The position numbers were made by a program, and so were the translations under genes. The notes below the pieces were generated by a model. It saw only the letters and a list, made by a program, of their open reading frames with translations. It made no database searches and was not told where the DNA came from. From Prorocentrum cordatum (lineage: Eukaryota; Sar; Dinophyceae; Prorocentrales; Prorocentraceae), in contig CAUYUJ010016072.1 of NCBI GenBank assembly GCA_963575745.1, forward strand, positions 257,501 to 298,500: a stretch of 41,000 bases of DNA, read 5' to 3'. Each line of letters starts with the position of its first letter. The stretch's first letter is position 1. Shown here one piece after another: positions 10,225 through 19,110 of this stretch.

Positions 10225-10890
10225 GCAGGCCGCGCGCAGGAATTCCGAGGATGTCTCGTGCGTGCCGTGTCCCGCGCGCAGGAATTTCGAGGATGTCTCG
10301 ACTAATTCGCTCGTTTGTTTTGGATTTCCTTGGTTTTTGACCGGATGTCTCTAGCGAAATGCTTGTTTTTTTATTTAACAAAATAATTGGTCGAACGTCT
10401 CGAGCGAAACGCTGGTTTTGCAAAATTACGGGATGTCTCGAGCGGGGGCCTCGCGGGGGGGCAGAGTTCAGAGGATGTCTCAGGCGAAATGCTTGTTTGC
10501 ATGTCCCGCTCGCAGGAATTCCGAGGATGTCTCGCGCGTGCCGCGTCCCGCGCGCAGGAATTTTGAGGATGTCTAGACTAATTTGTTTGTTTTGCCAGGA
10601 TGCCTTTGGATTTTGACAGGATGTCTCAAGCGAAACGCTTGTTGGTCATGATTTGTTGAGGATGTCTCGAGCGAAACGCTGGTTTCGCAAAATTGGCAGA
10701 TGTCTCGAGCGGGGGCATCGTGGGGGGGCAAAATGCTTGTTTTCATATCCCGCTCACAGGAATTCCGAGGATGGCTCGCGCGTGCCGCGTCCCGCGCGCA
10801 TGAATTTTGAGGATGTCTCGACTAATTAGTTTATTTTGCCAGGATGTCTTTGGATTTGGGCAGGATGTCTCAAGCGAAACGTTTGTCCCC
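10225..10890 (+). repeat. GATGTCTCGAGCGAAACGC array, copy 2
   Basis: Same alternating words as 7318-7860, including the CGCGTGCCGCGTCCCGCGCG and CAGGAATTCCGAGGATGTC units and the GGGGGCCTCG interruption after CTCGAGC. The order of sub-units is largely kept between the copies. Confidence 0.85.
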
Positions 10891-11880
10891 AGCACGTTCC
10901 GTAGCGCGTCCCCTTGGCACGTCCCGCGGTGCGTCCCCATGGCACGTCCCTTGGCACGTCGCTTGGCGCGTCCCTTGAGACGTTCCGCGCCGCGTCCTCC
11001 TGGCATGTCCCCCTGTCAATTAGCTCTTGGGCAGCTACTATGTGTTCAGGCAGCTCGAGCTTAAGATCCATATCAGTTCGGTCAGGACTCGGATGCAAAG
11101 GAGGACTCGATCCACGAGGCTATAGAGCACAGTCGCGCCATGGCACATCGCAATTCAGCACGGCGCAGCACAGCACAGATTTCGGCACTGTACATCAAGA
11201 TCGATACACTCAGCATTGCAATTTGGCACGTTCCGTGGGTCGTCCCTTGGCGAGTCCTCCTGGCACGTCGCGTGGCGCGAGCACAGTCGCGCCATGGCAG
11301 CACATCGCACGTTCCGTCAGCACGGCGCAGCACAGCACAGCCCTCGGCACTATTTTGTTATTTTTTATTTCTATTTATGATCTTTTGTGGTTGTCTTGTC
11401 TTTGTTTTTTCATTTTATCATTGTATCTATGTACATCAAGATCGATACACTCAGCATTGCAATTTGGCACGTTCCGTGGGTCGTCCCTTGGCGAGTCCTC
11501 CTGGCACGTCGCGTGGCGCGTCCCCCGGCACATCCCGTGGCACATCCATTGGCACGTTCCGTAGCGCGTCCCCTTGGCACGTCCCGCGGTGCGACCCCAT
11601 GGCACGTCCCCTGGCACGTCGCCTGGCGCATCCCTTGGGACGTTCGCGGCGCGTCCTCCTGGCATGTTCCCCTGTCCATTAGCTCTGGGGCAGCTACTAT
11701 GTGTTCAGGCAGCTCGAGCTTAAGATCCAGATCAGTTCGGTCAGGACTCGGATGCAAAGGAGGACTCGATCCACGGCGCTATAGAGCACAATCGCGCCAT
11801 GGCACATCGCAATTCAGCACGGTGTTGCGAAGCACATATTTCGGCACTACATCAAGATCGATACACTCAGCATTGCATTT
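10890..11880 (+). repeat. TGGCACGTCCC minisatellite with core modules, copy 2
   Basis: Second copy of the 7856-8604 block, expanded by an internal event. A segment of about 90 bp (TACATCAAGATCGATACAC through CGTGGCGCG) is present twice without visible change, at about 11195-11280 and 11432-11520. Between the copies lie a partial core module and a T-rich insertion (11343-11430). The core modules are at about 11020-11220 and 11680-11875. Confidence 0.85.
11343..11430. repeat. T-rich insertion in GC-rich array
   Basis: About 85 bases consisting almost only of T with some A, G and C (TTTTGTTATTTTTTATTTC, TTTGTTTTTTCATTTTATC). It is absent from the three other core-module copies and therefore a later insertion. 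It looks like a long polypyrimidine/T tract with no coding content. Confidence 0.8.
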
Positions 11881-11965
11881 GCCCGTCACCCAATCAGGTG
11901 TCTTTGAAAACGCTGCCATGTGTTACAGTTCTGTTTTCCTTTCCGGGTTCGTGGGTCGATCATGT
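11880..11965 (+). repeat. Terminal module of composite block, copy 2
   Basis: Matches 8604-8690 with few changes (CCAATCAGGTGTCTTTGAAA, GGGTTCGTGGGTCGATCATG). It ends in a (TC)n run at 11970-11988. Confidence 0.9.
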
Positions 11966-12915
11966 TTCTCTTTCTCTCTCTCTCTCTCATTCTCCGCATG
12001 GCATTGTGTACTCCCCGCTCCCTTTTCCACCCTCCCACCCTCCGTCTCTACCTTCATTGTGTTCGGCGTTGTCCTCCTCTTGCTCCCACTTGTCCTGCAG
12101 GTCCAGCGCTTGCATCATCATTGTCTTGGTGGCTCTCAATTTGCCAGCCGGGCGAGGGTGCCACACGAGTACTCATGAGGAGGAGGAGAACGAGAAGAAG
12201 GAGGAGGAGGAAGAGGAGGAGTTTGTGCACACGTAGCAAGATGGTGTCAAGACGACGGTCATGAACACATCAACTCTTCGGCGCAGTTCCAGGTCCATGT
12301 CGTTGTTTCCTTGTCGGCCGCATCAGGCCTGCGATGTCTCCCATTGGCCGGGACCACATCTTGCTGCAGGACCAGCGTAGAGTTACTTATTTGCCCGCCA
12401 CCATTCCTTCATCCCCCTTTTCCTCTTCATCGCCATCCTCGTCCTACTCACTCCACCCGTGGGTCTGCGATGTTCGACTACACTTCCGTGACGGCTGCCT
12501 TTTGCCATTGCATTTCGAAGTCAAGTGATTCTCGGCGAATATTCCGCGACGGTCGTTTGTCGGGTGTTCTGGTCAAAAGAAGATGTACCCCTTCATCGTC
12601 CATTGATTTCTGTGTTCGAGTGCACCGCTCCGTTTAGGGTTTCCATCCCCCAGCCGAAAAGTTCAATCTCTGGCCGCGCCCTGCAGGAGAGCGTGCAGAA
12701 GGCGAAGATGAAGGCTTTTCCCCGCCCCTTCTGCGCGCGCGTGTGCCAGGGCAGACCCCCCACTCCTCCTCTTCCTCATCCTCCTCCTCTTCCTCCTCAT
12801 CCTCGTCCTCCTCCTCCTCCTCTATCCCTTCCTTATAACTAACTCCTCACTGTTGCACCCCCAGGCGTGTCAGTAGACCGAGCCGGGTGTTTCGCCTGAG
12901 ACTTCCTCACCATCT
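11966..12915. other. Gene-free spacer with C/T and GGA tracts
   Basis: The stretch holds C/T-rich sequence (11966-12060), a (GAG)n tract (12175-12225), ordinary sequence (12240-12740) and a (TCC)n tract (12755-12830). Open frames are short and composition-driven. I see no supported gene. Confidence 0.6.
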
Positions 12916-12919
12916 ATGA

Positions 12920-13135
12920 GTTTGACGCTTGAAATGTGCAACCGTTTCACTGATGGAGGGTGGTTGGTTTTCAACATGTGGCTCTCGCTTCAGCGACACG
13001 CACACACGTTTTACAGTTCTGCAACAGTTTCAAGGATGGAAGGCGGCTCCTTCTCAAAATGCGGCTCTCGCCGAATCGCAGCGCACATTCGTGTTCAAAG
13101 TTGGCACCAGTTTCAATAATGGAAGTTGTCTTCTT
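12920..13135 (+). repeat. Repeat family X, + orientation, about three copies
   Basis: TGCAACCGTTTCACTGATGG, AACATGTGGCTCTCGC, CTGCAACAGTTTCAAGGATG, AATGCGGCTCTCGCC and CACCAGTTTCAATAATGG mark units of about 75-85 bp. They are the reverse complement of the family at 5063-5395. Another piece lies at 38265-38335. Confidence 0.8.
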
Positions 13136-13139
13136 TTCC

Positions 13140-13592
13140 AGATTCCCTACCTAGGCTCTGCCTAGAAGGGTTCTTACTCTCTGGGCTTAAAGGGGCCGGG
13201 CAGTGGAAAGCGCCCCGGGCGGTTCCCCCAGTATCCGCCCCGCGGTTCCCCCAGCTACGTCCCTTTAGCTTAGCGTTGCTTATTTAATCTTAGCTTAGCT
13301 TAGCTTCATCTTAGCTTAGCTTAGCATCATGTTAGCTCAGGTTTATCTTAGCTTAGCTTACCTTCATCTTAGCTTTGCTGAGCTTTAGCATAGCATGGCA
13401 CAGCATATCATAGCATAGCGTGGCATAGCATAGCGCAGCACAGCATATCATAGCATAGCCCAGCATAGCATAGCGCAGCATAGCATAACATAGCATAGCA
13501 TAGCATAGCATAGCGCAGCACAGCACAGCACAGCATAGCACAGCGCGGCCCAGCATGGGTGTAATTCCCTACCTAGGCTCTGCCTAGAGGGC
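13140..13592 (+). repeat. Segment bounded by identical CCCTACCTAGG repeats
   Basis: The word ATTCCCTACCTAGGCTCTGC plus CTAGA occurs at 13142-13166 and again at 13564-13588. Each contains a 6-bp inverted repeat CTAGGC/GCCTAG around TCT. The segment between includes a GC-rich spacer and the first half of the TAGC array. It may be a tandem duplication or an element with repeated ends. Confidence 0.7.
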
Positions 13593-13903
13593 TAGCTTAG
13601 CTTAGCTTAGCATAGCGCAGCGCTGCATTAGCATAGCATAGCATATCATAACACAGCCAGTCATATCATAGCATAGCATAGCGCAGTATAGCATAGCATA
13701 GCATAGCATATCATAGCGCAGCTTAGCATAGCAAATCATAGCACAGCATAGCTTAGCATAGCACAGCGCAGCATGACATATCATAACTTAGTATAGCATA
13801 GCATAGCATAGCATATCGCAGCATAACATAGCATAGCATAACATAGCATAGCATTGCGCAGCATATCATGGCATAGCATAGCATAACATGGCATAGCAAC
13901 TAA
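13265..13903. repeat. TAGCA/TAGCT pentanucleotide array
   Basis: About 640 bp of 5-bp units. The left part is TTAGCTTAGC, the rest AGCATAGCAT, with TATCATAGC and GCGCAGCA variants. It is interrupted at 13560-13590 by the CCCTACCTAGG word. The - strand frames of Met-Leu-Cys-Tyr-Ala are direct shadows. Confidence 0.95.
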
Positions 13904-13995
13904 TGTTGAGCAGTTCTCTTACGTAGGAACAGATCAGGTCTTATTTTTCTAGAAAAATACTTTTCAAATACTTTTCAAACACTTCATGGTTTTGA
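13904..13995 (+). repeat. Module shared in inverted orientation with 38125-38225
   Basis: Contains CAACTAATGTTGAGCAGTTC, TCTTACGTAGGAAC and ATACTTTTCAAATACTTTTC, AAACACTTC. The complement of 38125-38225 has GCATTAGTTTTGAGAAGTTC, TCTTATCGTAGGAAC and TAAATACTTTTTAAACACTT in the same order. The A/T-rich part contrasts with the GC-rich surroundings. Confidence 0.75.
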
Positions 13996-14189
13996 CAAAA
14001 AATCGATAACGTTAAACCTCAGGGGAGGAGTGGTAACGAAGAGGATGCAGAGTCGTATATCATATTCGAAGTCAAAAGGGCACTCGTGGAAACTGTGTTC
14101 GTTTTCAAGTAGTGGGGGGGGGTGCGCCAGCGCGGAGCCCGCGGAACGTGAGTGTTCCTTGCCCACCCGAATAAAGAGGGGGGCTCTTA

Positions 14190-14400
14190 AAACCTCGTTG
14201 GGGCCTCTTAGGGCGTCTGAGGGGACCCTACCCGTCTGTGGCGCCTTCGGAGGCCGTCTTGGTGCCATCTTGGAGCGCGTTTGGGCAGTCTTGGAGTTCT
14301 CTTGGGAGCCTCTTGGCCGTCTTGGTGCCATCTTGGAACGCGCTTGGGCCGACTTAGAGGCCTCTTGGGCTGTCTTGGAGCTATATCTTAAGACTCTCCG
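14190..14400 (+). repeat. CTTGGGC-type repeat, upstream of the transposase-like gene
   Basis: Degenerate words GGCCGTCTTGGTGCCATCTT, GGAGCGCG, CTTGGGCAGTCTTGGAG and GGCCTCTTGGGC recur every 20-65 bp. The same family makes up 38740-39830 and appears in 22880-23060, 35600-35770 and 20235-20325. It ends about 35 bp before a relict spliced leader. Confidence 0.75.
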
Positions 14401-14432
14401 GCCCCCTGTGCGGGAGGGAGGAAAGCTTCTCT

Positions 14433-14454
14433 CCCGCAGCCACTTTGGCTCAAC
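14433..14454 (+). other. Relict dinoflagellate spliced leader (diverged)
   Basis: The bases CCGCAGCCACTTTGGCTCAA are 18-of-20 identical to the DinoSL core CCGTAGCCATTTTGGCTCAA. The match lies 20 bases before the ATG of the long open frame at 14475. In dinoflagellates such genomic copies mark mRNAs that were trans-spliced, reverse-transcribed and reinserted. Confidence 0.75.
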
Positions 14455-14474
14455 GCCAACGCGGTTGGCAACGC

Positions 14475-17400
14475 ATGGCATCCGATAGTGTAGACGATTG
14501 GCTACCACAGCCAAGTGATTCCAGCGACAATGAAAGTTTGTTTGAGCCTCTCGATGTAAACCCGTGGCTAGTAGATTCGCTTGAACACGCCGCCGCGGAG
14601 GCCAGCCCAGACCAGCACATAGACGATTTCTTAACAGGTTGGATTTCTTTGTCGAACGGCGGCCTGGAGGACGACCCACCAGAAGAGAGACCCGACGTTG
14701 ATCACCAGGAAAGTGCCATCATAGTAGCGGTACCAGATCCACCAGTGCCAGATCCACCAGAGCCGCCAGAACCAGAACCAGTTCCAGTTCCAGTCATGAG
14801 AGTTCACGCTGCCAGAGCGCAGCTTCGAGAGACAGCAAAGCAGGCCATACGTCTCGTAAAGACTGCACGTGGTGCAGCTTGTGGCCTAGAACGTATTGAG
14901 GACATCGACGGAATCGGTGCAGTACCACTTGATGAACCGCCGGAAGTAGGAGGAGAATCTGGCAATCACGACCACGACGTTAGTAGTGCCAATCATATTA
15001 TCAGAGGAACGCCACAGGTCTTCAGAAACATCGCGAAGTTGATTCAGAATGGCAGCATCGACCGCATCAGAAAGGATGCGAATTTCGAGAAGGTTGCGAA
15101 TGACATTGTATCTAGACGTTGTGCGCTGCTCACAGTGAGCACTTACACAGAACATGCCAAGCGATTGGAGGTAACGAGGAAAGTTCTGTTGAAGACATCA
15201 TCGAGATTAGCATGTGTAGCATTGTTGTTGTTCTATTGGCAGATGCGAGACAACCTCGATCAGCTTTGCGAGAGGGTGTCGTCTTCGGACGGCGGGGTGC
15301 TTCACACTTTCACTACGTCCTGGCGATACGACGAGACTCCAATGACAATGACGCTTATCGACCAGGACGAGCTGTACGGCGTGCCAGATGAGATATTGAA
15401 AAAACTACAAGCACTACCTCAGGGCACCGCTGGCGAGAGTGATAAGAGGGACACGGGGGTTGCAAAATTGCTACAATCAGAAATCGCTGTTGGAGCATTG
15501 GTTCACTACAAGTCGAAGTGGATCTTGTTCACGTGGAAGCCACCCTTGCCCCTGCTGTGCATGTCACGGACTACATCATCAAACTTTTATTTGTGCGTTG
15601 ACTTGTTGCAAGATCTGTTGGACGTGGACTCCATCGGTTCCAGATTCAAGCGAGTCCAGCGGCTCTCCGCCAGCGACGGAGACGGCGCCATCGAGAGGGC
15701 TGAACGAGCACGAGTACATGGGCAAGACACGAGTAAGCAGATGGTGGCAACGCTTCGCACACAGTGTTTCGTTCACAAGTGTTGTAACGCGAGAGAAGAG
15801 GTATGCAATTTGATGAAGCCAACGGTCTCCAAGCTGAAGCACGTTTCCTTGTCATTATCTTTCCAGAACCACTTGAAGCTGTTTCGCGGCGCAGTTCGCC
15901 GCGTTCTTTGTGCTGCATCGATTGAGAGAACTACACTTATCGCCCGCGACTCTTTGTGGCACGTGCGACAGTTGAACCGAGTACTGCCAGACGCACCTGA
16001 GAATGTTTTTCGGAGGAATGAATTGCTGGCGATATTCAGTGGGCCCTGGCAGCAAGAGAATGGAAAGATTGTCGTGCACCGAGACGGTCCCGAGAGCGAC
16101 GACGAGATCATCAAGCAGCTCGTAACCAGAGGTACCAGAGCACTTGTATGGAATGGGCCAGGGTCATTCCCTAGCCGAAATTGGACACATTGCGAAGACT
16201 GCGTTCAATGGTGCAGCATAATGGAGTTGGTGTTCGGGGTGTTCTCGCGTGCGCATATGGACTACGCTGAGACCTTGTGCAGCGTTCGAGCGGGGAGTGC
16301 TGCAGCTATGATTGTGGTGGGCGGTGATGTCGACGACGACGACGCCTTGCCGCTCCCAATAGAAGATGATCACGCAGAAGATGCTGGTGACGATGCCGAT
16401 GGCGGCATAGGCATAGGCCCTGGCGCTGCAGCGGATCCTGCGGCCAAATGTGAGAAGCCCTCGGAGTCCAGCGTCGAGGAAGAAAAAAACGAGAACAGCA
16501 CAGGTTTCGGCAGTCAGTGCGTGCATGGATTCAGTCTGGGAATGTCCTGGTCGAGAGCGTCATTCTGTTCACCGCCCTAGGCCCGCATATCAAGGTAATG
16601 GACAAGCTGCTGTGCATTGCTGGGGAGAAATGGGAGAACAAGCAGAAAACGATCGAGATCAATGCAGCGCGCCAGGGGGGCGCTGCTGGTAGCGACCTTG
16701 GTGCGAGGCCGAAGCGGGAGATGAGGCTTCCTTTGGCGTACGAAGGCGTCGTCGAGAGCACGTTCATCGATGAGACTTTGGCGCTGATGGCGAACCCTGA
16801 TGCTTGGGCGATGATACCAGCATCGCGTCGAACAAAGGCTTGGCATACCGAGGTATTTACGTTGTTGGCTCGAGGGGCCTGCATTATGAACGAGCTGCGC
16901 GCGGCTCACAAGAACTACCCGTACACGACTTTCGGGATCATCAACCGACCTGATCTTGCCGATGAAGTTCTAGCGGATTCAGAGTGTGGGAAGCGCTTGG
17001 ACGAGTGGTCTGCAGAGTTTGTCCGGTTCCATAAAGACTTGCTGTCTCCCAGTGCTCAGGCCGACCTGCGGAGCACAGCGCTCCTCATGTCAGATGAGAC
17101 AGTGCAGATCGAGTACAGACATCAGAAAAACAGACGTTTCCAAGTGGGCAGGTCCGTGCAGCGACGAGTGCTTGATATGGCTGGGTTGAATACTTATTGG
17201 ATCAATGAACAGCTGGAGTCGCTAGCCAGAGGTTGTTGGGGGTTCAAATCAATTGCCAGGGCCGCCAGGGCCGAGCGTGGAGATGCGCCTGAAGCTGCTG
17301 GCAGTGACGGCCAAGGCGACCAGCCGAAGGCAAAATCTCGCAAACTATCATCTTGGGATGCTTTTCGCGGTGAACAAACTGTCGGGCTGAAGGGGGCGGC

Positions 17401-18370
17401 TCGGCCCTCGCTGCAGCAGTTGTCCATCATGTACAAGGAACTCGGACCTGAGGGCATCCAGAAGTACCAGGACTTAGCTGACCGAGGAAACGAAGCGAAG
17501 GAGGCAGGGAACAAGAGGCCCTTCGGCGGCATCGGGCCCCAGTCGCAGTCAGATTCCAGTTCTTCGTCAAGAGCGCGCCCGTCATCAGACTTGCAATTGT
17601 CCCTCCTCAACCCAGCCCAGCTCGCCGAGAGAGGTCAGCTTGCGCGAGCAGCGCTGCGGAAGCATCGAGCTGCTGAGCTGGCTACGGCGGAGGCTGAGGC
17701 AGCCGACAATGCTGCGTGGGAGGCGTCACCGACTGGTCCCTTGGCTGACCTGGCCATGTGCGTGCCCTCTCACCTTCGCCGAGATCGTGACCACGGAGGT
17801 GCTGATGAGTGGAACGCTTCACCAGTTGGATCACGATTGTATTCGTTGTCTGCGAGGTTCCCGAACTGCAGGGAACTCGCGAAGCACATTGTTACCATGA
17901 AGACGTATGGTTCTCCAGCAGCTGGTGGTATTCTTGGGATGATTGACAACGTGTACGAATCATTATGCGGAATTGTGCAGCATCACGAAGTGCCTGCCGT
18001 CGTCGCAGCAGGGCCGCCTAAGTTGTCCGACATCCTCTACAAAGTTGCCAACCGTTGCTTGTGCGATCGGGATGGGAAGAACTCAGAGAAGATACGGAAA
18101 CGACTTGACGCAGCATCGAAGTCCTTCCAGAAGAATTCAAGTAATGTGACGTTACTCGCCCACGGTGAAGCAGTTGGCTTATTCATGGGGAGGGCCGTTG
18201 GCCCAGACTTGCCGAACCAGCTCGGGGGCACGTCGAGATTGTTCCTCTGCCACCTCGGGCACCTGAAGGCCAAGCCGTACAGGCTCAGCTGGGATAGCGT
18301 TGTTCAGGAGGGGAGGGCGTTGCATTGTTCGGGAAGGATCTCTCTTAGCAAGCAAACAAAGCTTGAGTGA
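14475..18370 (+). CDS. Transposase-like protein with HMG-box-like region (~1,300 codons, one frameshift)
   Basis: The first frame runs from ATG 14475 to a stop at 16580 and the second from about 16490 to 18370. Shifting one base in the A7 run at 16483-16489 joins them (EEKK..REQHRFRQSVRAWIQSG), so I treat it as one intronless gene. The N-terminus is acidic and Pro-rich. About residues 370-600 (NFYLCVDLLQDLLDVDS, SASDGDGAIERAERAR, TLRTQCFVHKC, RNWTHCEDCVQW) have the D...C-x2-H spacing of RNase H-fold transposases; this is a weak, motif-level resemblance. Near 17340-17510, SSWDAFRGEQ, LQQLSIMYKELGPEG and KYQDLADRGNEAKEAG resemble an HMG box, which would bind DNA. A relict spliced leader lies 20 bp upstream, so the copy came from an mRNA. 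It could be an autonomous element or a domesticated gene; the function is not established. Confidence 0.6.
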
Positions 18371-18690
18371 GTGAATGATAGGGAGGCGAAGGAGGAGGAG
18401 GAGGGTAGGGATTATTAGAAGGAGAGGCTGTTGAAGGGGATGAGAACGAGGAGAAGGTGGAGGAGTGCATGGGAGGATGGCGCGAGGTCACCCGCACCTG
18501 CTGCCCCCCGCACCTGCTGCCACCCGCGCCTGCTGCCCCCTGTATGACCTGGTCTCCCTGTTCCCACGCGTGCCCCTTTCTCATCTCACGCCGCGATGCT
18601 CTCCATCGGCCTCCCATGCTTGCTCGCCCACTCACCACTCGCCCCTTTTCCCCAGGAACGGGGCGATGATGTTGTAGATGAGAATAATTG
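18371..18690. other. Gene-free spacer with GGA and CACCTGCTGCC repeats
   Basis: A GGA-rich stretch (18385-18460) is followed by three CGCACCTGCTGCCCCC-like units (18490-18540). No supported coding frame. Confidence 0.6.
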
Positions 18691-18785
18691 AAATGAATAG
18701 ATGATATATCTGATAACAATTGAGTACCATCCCTATTTCAGGATAATAAACATAGAAAGCCACCCCTACTCTTATCACTTTGCTT
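18676..18785. other. A/T-rich island
   Basis: Sequence such as GAATAATTGAAATGAATAG and ATATATCTGATAACAATTG stands out sharply from the GC-rich surroundings. No frame or repeat unit is seen. It may be a promoter or 3' end region between two + strand genes. Confidence 0.5.
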
Positions 18786-19110
18786 CGACTCCTTGGGTCA
18801 GAAATCTTCGTTCCCCTGGAGCATTGGGAGCCCCTTGTTCTTCGTTATCCCGGAGTACCGCGCGTTCTTGGAACCGGAGCTCTTGGGGCCCCACTCTTCC
18901 GCAAATTCTGCAAAAACAATGATGAAGCTTAGTGAAAGATATGTTCTATGATTTGCGCGCGGGGGGGGGGGGGCTGGGGCGGCGGATCGGAAGGAGGGTC
19001 GGGCATGGAGGGGTAAGAGGGAGGAGTTTTTTTTAACATCCGAAAGGCGGTTGTCTTGGACGCACGCCGTAGCATCGCGCCCTCTCACTCGCCCCCTCCT
19101 GCTCTAGTGA
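18786..19110. other. Unassigned spacer
   Basis: Ordinary sequence with a G12 run near 18961-18972 and a T8 run near 19027-19034. No gene or repeat recognised. Possible upstream exons of the gene at 19111 cannot be excluded. Confidence 0.4.

Noticed and set aside
13353-13784. Minus-strand frames of Met-Leu-Cys-Tyr-Ala repeats
   Set aside because: Direct shadows of the TAGCA pentamer array.
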